From positions 248,001 through 312,000 of the forward strand of contig NZ_MUNV01000007.1 of NCBI RefSeq assembly GCF_002001125.1: a stretch of DNA of 64,000 nucleotides, read 5' to 3'. This document shows, in pieces, positions 46,894 to 55,541 of the stretch. The position numbers were made by a program, and so were the translations under genes. Every line of letters begins with the position of its first letter. Positions within the stretch are counted from its first letter, which is position 1. This stretch comes from Rhodanobacter sp. B04. GTDB lineage: Bacteria > Pseudomonadota > Gammaproteobacteria > Xanthomonadales > Rhodanobacteraceae. The notes under the pieces were generated by a model. The model was not told the origin of the DNA. It saw only the letters and a program-made list of their open reading frames with translations, and did no database searches.

Positions 46894-47597
46894 GCCGGCC
46901 TGCACCCACTGAGGAGGTAGTTGACTGCGGTGAAGCGGCTGAGCCAGGCCTTGCGCTGCAACGGGTTGTAGCCCAGCCCCGAGACGTCCTCCAGCTCCAG
47001 CCCGGCCTGCCGCAGCAACCGGGCGAGTTCGGACGGCTTCAGGAATTGCGCGTAGTGATGGGTGCCACGCGGCAGCATGCGCATGATGTATTCGGCACCG
47101 AGAATCGCTGCACCGAACGCGGCCGGTGTGCGATTAAGGGTGGACATGAACAGCCGACCGCCGGGCTTCAGCATCGTCGCCAGATCATGCACCAGCGCGG
47201 CCGGATCAGGCACGTGCTCGATCAGCTCCATGCAACATACCGCGTCGAAACCGGCCGGTTCCGCCGCGGCCAGCTCGGCCGAGGATTGCACGCGGTAATC
47301 GACCTCGAGATTCGATTCGTGCAGATGCAGCTTGGCTACCTCAATCACCTTTTCGCCAAGGTCGATGCCGGTGACCTTCGCGCCGGCGTGGGCCAGCGCC
47401 TCGCTCAGCAGGCCACCGCCGCACCCCACATCAGCCACCCGGGCGCCGCGCAAATCGACACGGGCTGCGATATAGGACGCGCGCACCGGGTTGAGGTCGT
47501 GCAGCGGACGCGATTCGCCGTCCGGATCCCACCAGCGTGCAGCCAGCTGGTCGAAACGGGCGATTTCCTCGGGGCTTACGTTGGCGGTGTGTGACAT
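46890..47597 (-). CDS. ubiG: Ubiquinone biosynthesis O-methyltransferase UbiG
   Basis: SAM-dependent O-methyltransferase acting twice in ubiquinone synthesis. 235 residues. RWWDPDGESRPLHDLNPVR (about 21-39), SAM motif I VADVGCGGGLLSE (about 57-69), VTGIDLGEKVIEVA, and the UbiG-type CCMELIEHVPDP (about 121). The C-terminal GLGYNPLQRKAWLS is also typical. The ATG at 47597 gives the standard length. Downstream genes are coupled by overlaps, upstream yciI by a 28-nt gap. Confidence 0.97.
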   Translation of the reverse strand: MSHTANVSPEEIARFDQLAARWWDPDGESRPLHDLNPVRASYIAARVDLRGARVADVGCGGGLLSEALAHAGAKVTGIDLGEKVIEVAKLHLHESNLEVDYRVQSSAELAAAEPAGFDAVCCMELIEHVPDPAALVHDLATMLKPGGRLFMSTLNRTPAAFGAAILGAEYIMRMLPRGTHHYAQFLKPSELARLLRQAGLELEDVSGLGYNPLQRKAWLSRFTAVNYLLSGCRPA

Positions 47598-47625
47598 GTT
47601 GGTGTGCTCAAGAAGTACCGGCAGC

Positions 47626-47880
47626 CTAACTGGCCTGCCATGCATGGACGGTGATCTCCCAGCCGCCGCTGATGTGCGCCGGATCGCGCTGCACGATGGC
47701 CATGGCCTCGTCCAGATCGTTCGCGCGCAGCACGTACGCACCGCCGGACCCGTCACCGAACGGACCGTTCATTTCATTGCGGCCCTGGACGCGCAGCTCG
47801 GCGAGAAAATCGCGGTGCGCCGATACCACGGCCGGATCGACAAGCGGCTTGCGCAGCAGGATGACGAGATAGCGGTTCAC
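47626..47880 (-). CDS. YciI family protein
   Basis: 84 residues with the small YciI ferredoxin-like fold: YLVILLRKPLVDP at the start, AHRDFLAELRVQGRNEMNGP with the conserved His, and GGAYVLRANDLDEAMAIVQRDP. Function is unknown in general; YciI-like domains may be hydrolases or ligand-binding proteins. It is inserted between mtaD and ubiG, which are adjacent in Pseudomonas aeruginosa. Confidence 0.88.
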   Translation of the reverse strand: MNRYLVILLRKPLVDPAVVSAHRDFLAELRVQGRNEMNGPFGDGSGGAYVLRANDLDEAMAIVQRDPAHISGGWEITVHAWQAS

Positions 47881-47892
47881 GGGTCTTCCAGC

Positions 47893-49230
47893 TCAACCAG
47901 CAACGATGCGTTCGCGCCAGGCGCGGGTACGGGCGAGGATGGCGTCAGTGTCCATGTCGATCAACACGCGGTCGGCCAACTTGCGCCTGCCGGCGATCCA
48001 CACGTCGCTGACCTGGTGCCGGCCGGTGGCATAGACCAGTTGCGAGGCCACGTTGAACAGCGGCTGGGTCTCCAGATCCGACAGGCGCACGGCGGTGAGG
48101 TCGGCCTGTTTGCCGGGCTCGATCGAGCCGATCTTCGCCTCCAGCCCGATCGCCTTGGCGCTGTTGAGCGTGGCGGCGCGCAGCGCGTAGGCCGCATCGA
48201 ACGCCGACGCATCCCCGGCAACGGCCTTGGCCAGCAGCGCGGCGGTACGCATCTCGCCGAACATGTCCAGATCGTTGTTCGACGCGCAGCCGTCGGTACC
48301 CAGGGCCACGTTGACGCCGGCCTGGCGCAGCTTTTCCGCCGGGCAGAAGCCGGAGGCCAGCTTGAGGTTCGATTCCGGGCAATGCACCACGGAGACGCCG
48401 GCTTCGGCGCAGACGGCGATCTCGCCGTCGGTCAACTGGGTCATGTGCACCGCGATCAGGCGATCGTTGACCAGGCCGAGTTTCTGCAGGCGCTGGAACG
48501 GACGCAGGCCGCTCTTCTTCTTTTCTTCCTCGACCTCGTGCGCGGTCTCGTGCGTATGCAGGTGCACCGGGATGTCGAGCTGGTCGGCCAGCACGCGGAT
48601 ACGCTCGAAGCTCTCGTCGGACACCGTGTACGGCGCATGTGGCGCGAATGCGGTGCTGATCAGCGCATCGCTGCGGAAGCTGTCGTGCACTTCGCAGGCG
48701 CGCTCGAAGTATTCGTCCTGGCTCTTCGCCCATGCGGTCGGGAATTCGATCACCGGCAGACCCACCACCGCACGAAAACCGAGCTTGCGGTAGGTGGCGC
48801 CGATCACATCGGGGAAGAAGTAGTTCTCGTTGGCGCAGGTGGTGCCGCCGCGCAGCATCTCGGCCACCGCCAGCTCGACGCCGTCACGCACGAACTCCGG
48901 CCCGATCACCTTCGCCTCGGCCGGCCAGATGTGCTGCTGCAGCCACACCATCAGCGGCAGGTCATCGGCCAGCCCGCGCAGCAGGGTCATCGGGTTGTGC
49001 GTATGCGCGTTGACCATGCCGGGGATCAGCGCGTGCGCGTGCAGTTCGACGCGCTCGCGCGGCGCGTAGGCAGCGCGCGCCTCGGCGATCGGGAGCAGCG
49101 CGACGATGCGCTCGCCCCGCACCACCACCGCATGGTCCTCCAGCACCACCGCATGTGGCTCGACGGGCACCACCCAGCGGGCCTCGATCATCAGGTCGAC
49201 GGGCTGTGGTGTCGTCGGGCTCATCATCAA
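47893..49230 (-). CDS. mtaD: 5-methylthioadenosine/S-adenosylhomocysteine deaminase
   Basis: Amidohydrolase (TRZ/ATZ family) that deaminates methylthioadenosine to methylthioinosine. 445 residues. Metal ligands: NAHTHNPMTLLRGLADDLPL (split about 74-93), then HLHTHETAHEVEEE (about 223), HCPESNLKLASG (about 285) and LGTDGCASNNDLDMF (about 312). The order mtaD, ubiG, phosphatase matches Pseudomonas aeruginosa, where this gene is the MTA deaminase. SAH or other adenosine derivatives are possible alternative substrates. The start has three ATG codons in a row, so the exact one is uncertain by two residues. Confidence 0.93.
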   Translation of the reverse strand: MMMSPTTPQPVDLMIEARWVVPVEPHAVVLEDHAVVVRGERIVALLPIAEARAAYAPRERVELHAHALIPGMVNAHTHNPMTLLRGLADDLPLMVWLQQHIWPAEAKVIGPEFVRDGVELAVAEMLRGGTTCANENYFFPDVIGATYRKLGFRAVVGLPVIEFPTAWAKSQDEYFERACEVHDSFRSDALISTAFAPHAPYTVSDESFERIRVLADQLDIPVHLHTHETAHEVEEEKKKSGLRPFQRLQKLGLVNDRLIAVHMTQLTDGEIAVCAEAGVSVVHCPESNLKLASGFCPAEKLRQAGVNVALGTDGCASNNDLDMFGEMRTAALLAKAVAGDASAFDAAYALRAATLNSAKAIGLEAKIGSIEPGKQADLTAVRLSDLETQPLFNVASQLVYATGRHQVSDVWIAGRRKLADRVLIDMDTDAILARTRAWRERIVAG

Positions 49231-49376
49231 TTCGCTCTGTCAGTTTGGATACGACCAGTTTGTATACGACATGGGGCGGTACCTTGCGGTGGCCGCCCCA
49301 TGGTTTGGATCGTCAATGCGGTCTCGTCGGGATGACGACGGGCAAAGGCGCGAACCCTCGCTCGCGCACCAGCGCG

Positions 49377-49955
49377 TTATTTCACGCGGCTGTCGTATTC
49401 GCCGGTGCGGGTGTCGACCTTGATGATTTCGTCCTGATTGACGAACAGCGGCACGCGCACCACCGCACCGGTCTCCAGCGTGGCCGGCTTGCCGCCGCCG
49501 CCCGAGGTATCGCCGCGCACGCCCGGATCGGTTTCGACGATCTTCAGCTCGACGAACTTCGGCGGCTGCACGGCGACGATGCCGCCATTGAACAGCGTGA
49601 CGACGCATTCTTCCTCGCCCTTGAGCCACTTCCAGGCGTCGCCCATCGCGGCCAGCGAGGCCGGCACCATCTCGAAGGACTCCATGTTCATGAAGTGCCA
49701 GACGCGATCCTTGCCGATGCCATCGATGAACGAAAGCTGCATGTCGGTATCGCTGGCATCCGCCTCTTCGAAGGAGTCGCTGGACTTCAGCGTCTGCTCG
49801 GTGGTGCGGCCGTCCTTCAGGTTGCGGATGCGGATGCGGGTGAACGCCTGGCCCTTGCCCGGCTTGATGAAGTCCGCCTCGGTGATGATCCAGGGATCGC
49901 CGTTATGGAGGATCTTCTTACCCGTTTTGACGTCATTGAGGCCAAGGGTCGCCAT
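49377..49955 (-). CDS. efp: Translation elongation factor P
   Basis: Binds between P and E sites and speeds peptide bonds at polyproline. 192 residues, three beta-barrel domains. The domain I tip has KPGKGQA with Lys34, the residue that EpmA/EpmB modify with (R)-beta-lysine. The C-terminal [20 protein letters not shown] is standard. A GGGGK insertion in domain III ([11 protein letters not shown]) is longer than in E. coli. It is divergent from epmB with an 88-nt shared promoter region. A second, unmodified-type paralogue (EfpL) lies at 20378. Confidence 0.97.
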   Translation of the reverse strand: MATLGLNDVKTGKKILHNGDPWIITEADFIKPGKGQAFTRIRIRNLKDGRTTEQTLKSSDSFEEADASDTDMQLSFIDGIGKDRVWHFMNMESFEMVPASLAAMGDAWKWLKGEEECVVTLFNGGIVAVQPPKFVELKIVETDPGVRGDTSGGGGKPATLETGAVVRVPLFVNQDEIIKVDTRTGEYDSRVK

Positions 49956-50043
49956 GCGCTGTCTGCTCCGGAGTCAATTTCGCCCAAGGGGCGGCTAAAA
50001 TGGTTATCTGTCACGGGCTTCTGCGCCCGCATCAAGGCCCGAC

Positions 50044-51054
50044 ATGATAACCGCAAGCCCCCATTCCCGCCTATCGTCGCCTGCGCCAGGCTGGCGCCAG
50101 CTGTGGCGCGACGCCATCACCGATGCCAGGGAGCTGCTCCAGGCGGTGGGCCTGGACGACCGCACCGACCTGCTGCCGCGCGACGATGCCGGCTTCGCCG
50201 TGCGGGTTCCGCGTGGATTCGTGGCGCGGATGCGCCGCCACGACCCGACCGATCCGCTGCTGCTGCAGGTGCTTCCGCAACGGGCCGAACATGACCGGGT
50301 CGAGGGCTTCACGACGGATGCCGTGGGCGACATGGCGTCCAAGGCCGGCCACGGCCTCCTGCACAAGTACGATGGCCGTGCGCTGCTGATTGCCAGCGGC
50401 AGCTGTGCGGTGAACTGCCGCTATTGCTTCCGCCGGCACTTTCCCTATGGCGAGGAGATCGCTGCCGCGTCGCAGTGGCGCGATGCCCTGGCCCATGTGA
50501 AGGCCGACCCGTCGATCCGCGAGCTGATCCTGTCCGGCGGCGATCCGCTGGCGCTGGCCACGCACAAACTCGATGAATTGACCCGCGGTCTGGCCGATCT
50601 GCCCCACGTGATCCGCCTGCGCATCCATACCCGCCTGCCGGTGGTGCTGCCCGAACGGATCGACGAGGCCTTCATGGCGTGGCTGGGTGCCTTGCCGCTG
50701 CAGAAGGTAGTCGTGCTGCATACGAACCACGCCAACGAGCTGGACGCCAGTGTCGACGCCGCCTGTGCCCGCTTGCGCGATGCCGGCGCCACCCTGCTGA
50801 ACCAGTCGGTGCTGCTGCGCGGTATCAATGACGATGCCGGCGCCTTGGTTGACCTGTCCGAGCGGCTGTTCGCAGCCGGCGTGCTGCCGTACTACCTGCA
50901 CCAGCTCGACCGCGTGCAGGGCGCCGCCCATTTCGAGGTGGACGACGCCCGCGCACTGGCGCTGGCCGACACGCTGCGTGCACGGCTGCCGGGCTATCTG
51001 GTACCCCGACTGGTACGCGAAGTGGGTGGCGATGCCTCCAAGCGGCCGCTTTAA
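50044..51054 (+). CDS. epmB: EF-P beta-lysylation protein EpmB (lysine 2,3-aminomutase-like)
   Basis: Radical-SAM and PLP enzyme that converts L-lysine to (R)-beta-lysine for attachment to EF-P Lys34. 336 residues. The cluster motif CAVNCRYC is at residues 121-128, followed by RRHFPYGEE. LSGGDPLALAT (about 164) is the SAM-binding GGD region. LHQLDRVQGAAHFEVDD near the C-terminus is the PLP-lysine neighbourhood of this subfamily. It is short compared with catabolic aminomutases, as expected for EpmB. Divergent partner efp supports the call; epmA is not in the window. Confidence 0.96.
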   Translation: MITASPHSRLSSPAPGWRQLWRDAITDARELLQAVGLDDRTDLLPRDDAGFAVRVPRGFVARMRRHDPTDPLLLQVLPQRAEHDRVEGFTTDAVGDMASKAGHGLLHKYDGRALLIASGSCAVNCRYCFRRHFPYGEEIAAASQWRDALAHVKADPSIRELILSGGDPLALATHKLDELTRGLADLPHVIRLRIHTRLPVVLPERIDEAFMAWLGALPLQKVVVLHTNHANELDASVDAACARLRDAGATLLNQSVLLRGINDDAGALVDLSERLFAAGVLPYYLHQLDRVQGAAHFEVDDARALALADTLRARLPGYLVPRLVREVGGDASKRPL

Positions 51055-51186
51055 TCAGGGCCATGGTCACCGTTGTGCGGTTTTTCGCTGGCGGCCGCTG
51101 GCGGAATCCGTTACAAACACCCAAGGTGAACGACCCTGCATGCCGCCCTGCCCAGCCTGCGGTAACAAAGGACAGCTCAGCGCCCC

Positions 51187-53229
51187 ATGAAAAAAGATTA
51201 CGTCATCAAGATTCTCTTCGTCGAAAGCTCGCTCGAAGAGGCGGAACAGATCATCAGCCTGCTGCGCAACACCGGCATCGCGGTACGACCGGCCCGGGCC
51301 ACCCATGTCGAGCAGTTGCAGGCCGCAGTGAATGAGCTGGAGCCGGACGTGGTGATGTTCGACCCGGCGGTTACCACCATCACCCTCGACGAAACGGTCA
51401 GGGTGCTCGACGCGTACGGCCGCGACTATTCGTTGCTGGGCCTGGTTCACAGCATCGATAACCAGATCGTGGCGGACCTGTTCGTGCATGGCGCCCGCGG
51501 GGTCGCGGCACGCAGCCAGCCGAAACAGCTGATCGCCGTGGTGCAGCGCGAGTTCGAGTCGTTGCAGACACGCCGCCAGGTACGCCGGCTGGAAACCGCC
51601 CTGCGCGAATCGGAACGACGCTGCGATGCACTGCTCGACTCGTCCACCGACGCGATTGCCTACGTGCACGAAGGCATGCACGTCCGTGCGAACCATGCCT
51701 ACCTGGAAACCTTCGGCTACGACGACTTCGACGACCTGCTCGGGCTGCCCGTGCTGGACATGATCGACTCGTCCAGCTCCGATGAGTTCAAGACCCTGCT
51801 CAAGGGTCATGCGCGGCAGGAGAAGCAGCCCTCCCAGCTTGCCCTGCGGGCGCGCCGCGCCGACGGCAGCGCATTCGATGCCACGGTGGAGTTTGCGCCT
51901 GCCACGTTCGAGGGCGAGCCCTGCCTGCAGATCGTGTTCCGCCGGCAACTGGTTGATCCGGCCGTACTGGAACAGCTGCACCGCGATCCGGTCACCGGCC
52001 TGTTCAACCGTGCGCGCATGCTGACCAGTGTCGACGATGCCGTTACCGCCGCGGCCAAGGGCAAGAAGGGGCAGGCGCTGTTGCTGATCGAGCCGGACAA
52101 CTGGGCCTCGATCGTGGCCGGCATTGGCCTGGGCAAGGCCGATGAGCTGTTGTCCGGCTTTGCCGATCGCATCCGCATGCTGCTGGGCAGCGAGGATGTC
52201 GCCGGCATGCTCGCCGAACACACGCTGGGCGTGGTGCTGGATTCCCGCTCCGATGAGGCGATCAGGGAATGGATCAGCAAGCTGCAGCACAGCGTCAGCA
52301 ACGAGATTTTCGATGCGGGCACCCGCTCCATCACGGTCACCGCCAGCATCGGCGGCAGCCTGGTCGGCGAGAAGAATGCCAACACCGAGCTGCTGCTCAA
52401 CCAGGCCAGCCAGGCCCTGCGTACCGCGCAGAGCCTGGGTGGCAGCAAGGTCGAGCTGCATGACCCCGCCGCGCGCGAGAAGGCCGACGAGGAGCGCGAC
52501 CGCTACTGGCTGGACCTGCTGCAGAAGGCACTCACCCAGAACGATCTGGTGCTCTATCACCAGCAGACCATCAGCCTGCAGGACGCCGAGGGCGACTACT
52601 CGGAAATCCTGCTGCGCATGAATGGCCCGCAGGGAGAGGTGCTGCCCGGCTTCTTCATGCCGATTGCCGAAAAGCACAACCTCACCAGCGCGATCGACCG
52701 CTGGGTACTCGATCGCGCCATCAGCACCCTGCAGGCGCGCGAGAGCCAGGGGCAGCAGACCACCTTCTTCATCAAGCTCACGGCTGCCTCGCTGCAGGAC
52801 GAGTCGCTGCTTCCCTGGCTGGAGGGACGGCTCAAGCAAGCCGCCCTCAAGCGTGGCCAGCTCGTGCTGGAGATGACCGAAAGCAAGGTGATGACCCTGC
52901 TGCGCCCGGCGCAGGAGTTCGTCAAGGCCTGGAAGAAACTGGGTGGGCGTTTCGCCCTGGAGCAGTTCGGCTCGGGCCTGAACTCGTTCCAGATGCTCAA
53001 CCACGTCGATGCCGACTACCTGAAGATCGACCGCAGCTACATGGCCGACCTGCCGCAACATCCGGAAAGCCAGAAGAAGGTTGCCGAGATCTGCCAGCAG
53101 GCGCGCGAACTGAAGCGCCAGACGATCGCCGAATGGGTCGAGGACGCCACCAGCACCTCGCTGCTGTTCGCCTGCGGCGTGGACTTCGTGCAGGGCAATT
53201 TCCTGCAACAGCCGATGCGGCTGGAGTGA
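51187..53229 (+). CDS. fimX: FimX-like protein: REC-PAS-degenerate GGDEF-degenerate EAL
   Basis: 680 residues. REC-like domain (1-125) with VESS instead of the acidic pair and DVVMFDP at the usual phosphorylation position. PAS domain about 145-255. A GGDEF domain (about 260-425) has no GGDEF motif, reading ASIVAGIGLGKADELL. An EAL domain (about 435-675) has SEILLRM instead of EALLR and lacks several metal ligands (KLTAASLQ, LEQFGSGLNSFQ). Such domains bind c-di-GMP without making or cutting it, as FimX does in Pseudomonas and Xanthomonas to control type IV pili. The minor pilins at 1-1.4 kb are possible clients. Confidence 0.88.
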   Translation: MKKDYVIKILFVESSLEEAEQIISLLRNTGIAVRPARATHVEQLQAAVNELEPDVVMFDPAVTTITLDETVRVLDAYGRDYSLLGLVHSIDNQIVADLFVHGARGVAARSQPKQLIAVVQREFESLQTRRQVRRLETALRESERRCDALLDSSTDAIAYVHEGMHVRANHAYLETFGYDDFDDLLGLPVLDMIDSSSSDEFKTLLKGHARQEKQPSQLALRARRADGSAFDATVEFAPATFEGEPCLQIVFRRQLVDPAVLEQLHRDPVTGLFNRARMLTSVDDAVTAAAKGKKGQALLLIEPDNWASIVAGIGLGKADELLSGFADRIRMLLGSEDVAGMLAEHTLGVVLDSRSDEAIREWISKLQHSVSNEIFDAGTRSITVTASIGGSLVGEKNANTELLLNQASQALRTAQSLGGSKVELHDPAAREKADEERDRYWLDLLQKALTQNDLVLYHQQTISLQDAEGDYSEILLRMNGPQGEVLPGFFMPIAEKHNLTSAIDRWVLDRAISTLQARESQGQQTTFFIKLTAASLQDESLLPWLEGRLKQAALKRGQLVLEMTESKVMTLLRPAQEFVKAWKKLGGRFALEQFGSGLNSFQMLNHVDADYLKIDRSYMADLPQHPESQKKVAEICQQARELKRQTIAEWVEDATSTSLLFACGVDFVQGNFLQQPMRLE

Positions 53230-53267
53230 AGCCACCCGTCCTCGTGAGCGGCTGAAGCACACGCAAC

Positions 53268-53301
53268 AAGAAGCCCGCGGATCGCTCCGCGGGCTTCTTT
53301 G
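53268..53301. terminator. Bidirectional rho-independent terminator (fimX / rplS)
   Basis: AAGAAGCCCGCGG and CCGCGGGCTTCTT form a 13-bp perfect stem with loop ATCGCT. TTTG follows on the plus strand and TTGTTGCG on the minus strand. It lies between the convergent fimX and rplS genes. Confidence 0.9.
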
Positions 53302-53328
53302 TATGGCAACTAACTACGGCAGCGCGGG

Positions 53329-53724
53329 TTACTCGGCGGCGGCAGCGGCCTTCGCGCTGGCCTTGGCAGCGGCGGCGGCGGCGACGTCTTCCTTGATGCG
53401 GGCAGCCTTGCCTTCCAGACCACGCAGGTAATACAGCTTGGCGCCGCGCACCTTGCCCTTGCGCTTGACGGTCACCGAATCGATCGCCTGGCTGTGCGAC
53501 TGGAACACGCGCTCCACGCCGGTGCCATGCGAAATCTTGCGCACGGTGAAGGCCGAATGCAGGCCGCGGCTGCGACGGGCGATGACGATGCCCTCGAACG
53601 CCTGCACGCGCTCGCGATTGCCTTCCTTCACCTTCACGTTGACCACCACGGTGTCGCCGGGGCCGAACTCCGGCAACTGGCGGGTGATCTGCTCGGCTTC
53701 GAACTGTTCAATGATCTTGTTCAT
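53329..53724 (-). CDS. rplS: 50S ribosomal protein L19
   Basis: Large-subunit protein at the 30S-50S interface. 131 residues from [33 protein letters not shown] and [13 protein letters not shown], then [10 protein letters not shown] and [13 protein letters not shown] are standard. The C-terminus carries an extra Ala/Lys tail (about 20 residues, [18 protein letters not shown]) absent from E. coli L19 (115). The start at 53724 fits the family; upstream in-frame residues do not. Last gene of rpsP-rimM-trmD-rplS. Confidence 0.98.
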   Translation of the reverse strand: MNKIIEQFEAEQITRQLPEFGPGDTVVVNVKVKEGNRERVQAFEGIVIARRSRGLHSAFTVRKISHGTGVERVFQSHSQAIDSVTVKRKGKVRGAKLYYLRGLEGKAARIKEDVAAAAAAKASAKAAAAAE

Positions 53725-53775
53725 GGCGCACCTGTTCGGTTCACGTAAATCGATATCAATCAAGAGCTGCGACCG

Positions 53776-54549
53776 TCACTCGGCCGCATCGTTTTGCCGC
53801 ACCAGCCCTTTCGAAGCATGTTCGCGGCGGAATTCATCCAGCAGCGCACGGGATCCGGCATCCAGTACACGCTGTGACAACAGCTCGGGCCGCCGCAACC
53901 AGGTTCGTCCCAGCGATTGCTTCAGGCGCCAGCGGGCGATCGCCGCATGGTCACCGGACAGCAACACCTCCGGTACGCTACCCAGTGCGTCGTGCACCGG
54001 TTTCGCATAGTGCGGACAATCCAGCAGGCCATCCGAGAATGAATCCTGCTCGGCCGACTGCGCGTCGTTCAACGCGCCGTCCTGCAAGCGACCCACCGCG
54101 TCGATGATCACCGCGGCAGCCAGCTCGCCGCCGGACAGCACATAATCGCCGATCGACAGCTCCTCGTCGACCTCGTGCGCCAGCAGACGCTCGTCCACAC
54201 CTTCGTAACGTCCACAGAGCAAGGCGATGCGCGGCTGTTTCGCCAGCGTCTTCACCCTGCCCTGCGTCAGCCGCGCTCCCTGCGGACTGAGATAAATCAG
54301 ATGCACCGGTTCCGGTACGGCGTCACGCATGGCCGCCAGGGTCGTGCGCAACGGTTCAATCATCATCACCATGCCGGGACCGCCGCCATACGAGCCGGCG
54401 TCCACGGTGCGGTGCCTGTCGGTGGCGTAGTCTCGCGGATTCCAGGTTTCCACTTGCAGCAACTCGCGTTGCTGCGCGCGTCCCACCACACCGACGGCGG
54501 CGCACTGGCGCACGAAGTCGGGGAACAAGGTGACCACGTCGATGCGCAT
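53776..54549 (-). CDS. trmD: tRNA (guanine-N1)-methyltransferase
   Basis: Methylates G37 next to the anticodon to prevent frameshifting. 257 residues of the SPOUT trefoil-knot class. [12 protein letters not shown] at the start, [14 protein letters not shown] (about 54-67), SPQGARLTQ (about 88), [11 protein letters not shown] (about 111) and [14 protein letters not shown] (about 131) form the knot and active site. It is in the conserved order between rimM and rplS. Confidence 0.98.
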   Translation of the reverse strand: MRIDVVTLFPDFVRQCAAVGVVGRAQQRELLQVETWNPRDYATDRHRTVDAGSYGGGPGMVMMIEPLRTTLAAMRDAVPEPVHLIYLSPQGARLTQGRVKTLAKQPRIALLCGRYEGVDERLLAHEVDEELSIGDYVLSGGELAAAVIIDAVGRLQDGALNDAQSAEQDSFSDGLLDCPHYAKPVHDALGSVPEVLLSGDHAAIARWRLKQSLGRTWLRRPELLSQRVLDAGSRALLDEFRREHASKGLVRQNDAAE

Positions 54550-54584
54550 GGAACCTCAACCCTTTGTCGCGATGCGATGCAACG

Positions 54585-55100
54585 TCAGAATTCGGGATCC
54601 CAGTCCACCACCATGCGCCCTGCGGACAAGTCCACCGACCGCACGTACGAACCCTGGACGAAGGGAATCAGCCGCTCGCGCTCGCCGTCCCTCACTACCA
54701 CGACGTCGTTGGCACCGGTGGCGAACAGGTGACTGACCCGCCCCAGCTTCACGTCTTCCGTGGTGACGACCTCGAGTCCTTCGAGATCGACCCAGTAATA
54801 CTCATCCTTCGCGGGAGGGGGCAACTGCTCACGGGTGACATAAATGTCTTGGCCGATCAGCGCTGCCGCCTGCTCCCGGTCGTCCACTCCGGGCAGTTGG
54901 GCCACCATGCCCTTGCCCTGCGTACGACCCTTCACTCCCGAGATCTGCGTCTCCACGCCGGGCGCTGCAGTGAGCAGCCACGGCTGGTAGTCGAAGATCC
55001 GCATCCGCGGCTCAGCCCAGGATTCGATCTTGAGCCAACCCTGCACACCGTACAGCCCGACGATGCGCCCGATCAGGACGCGCCGACTGGCTGCCGTCAT
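54585..55100 (-). CDS. rimM: Ribosome maturation factor RimM
   Basis: Binds S19 and helps mature the 30S head. 171 residues. [20 protein letters not shown] at the N-terminus (about 6-25) and the PRC-barrel part [15 protein letters not shown] with [20 protein letters not shown] near the C-terminus. The ATG at 55100 sits just after the rpsP stop (gap 2 nt), which favours coupling; longer frames would overlap rpsP. Confidence 0.96.
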   Translation of the reverse strand: MTAASRRVLIGRIVGLYGVQGWLKIESWAEPRMRIFDYQPWLLTAAPGVETQISGVKGRTQGKGMVAQLPGVDDREQAAALIGQDIYVTREQLPPPAKDEYYWVDLEGLEVVTTEDVKLGRVSHLFATGANDVVVVRDGERERLIPFVQGSYVRSVDLSAGRMVVDWDPEF

Positions 55101-55102
55101 GC

Positions 55103-55357
55103 TCAGGCAGCCTGCTGCTTGCCGGCTTCCTTCACCAGCGCGGCGACCTTGTCGGTCAGCTGGGCGCCCTTGCCTACCCACTCCTTGACGCGATCGACAT
55201 TCAGCTCAAGGCGCTTGTCCTTGCCCGAAGCCACCGGGTTGTAATAACCGACGTTCTCGATGTTGCGGCCGTCGCGCTTGCTGCGCTGATCGGTCACAAC
55301 GACGTGGTAGAACGGACGGCCCTTGGCGCCACCGCGCGAAAGACGAATCTTGACCAT
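55103..55357 (-). CDS. rpsP: 30S ribosomal protein S16
   Basis: 84 residues, [20 protein letters not shown] at the start and [13 protein letters not shown] in the middle, as in all S16 proteins. The ATG at 55357 has GGAG 8 nt upstream. It lies about 185 nt after ffh, with repeat E between, so transcription may start both at ffh and locally. Confidence 0.98.
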   Translation of the reverse strand: MVKIRLSRGGAKGRPFYHVVVTDQRSKRDGRNIENVGYYNPVASGKDKRLELNVDRVKEWVGKGAQLTDKVAALVKEAGKQQAA

Positions 55358-55458
55358 GGTAAAACTCCAGAATTGCCGAATCAGCGGCAGGCACACGAGA
55401 GACGTGCGCGGTAAACGGGGCATTTTAACGGTTTTTCGGGAAAAGGGAAGGCCTGACG

Positions 55459-55539
55459 GCGAGAAGTGAGGGCAGAGGAGTGAGAGAAGACGTTTTGCTT
55501 TTTCTCTATCTCCTCACTCCTCTGCCCTCACTCTCCTTC
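55459..55539 (-). repeat. Intercistronic purine/pyrimidine inverted repeat E (ffh-rpsP)
   Basis: The clearest copy: GTGAGGGCAGAGGAGTGAG (55466-55484) and CTCACTCCTCTGCCCTCAC (55513-55531) pair perfectly over 19 bp, extended by further partial pairing. In the minus sense the purine arm begins 2 nt after the ffh TGA. The other arm is about 100 nt before rpsP, which has its own Shine-Dalgarno. Unlike copies A-D and F it does not reach the next start. Confidence 0.92.
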
Positions 55540-55541
55540 TT

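Noticed and set aside
51067..53262. Open frame of about 730 codons on the minus strand opposite fimX
   Set aside because: The plus strand encodes recognisable PAS, GGDEF-like and EAL-like domains; the minus frame is Gln/Arg/His-rich noise.
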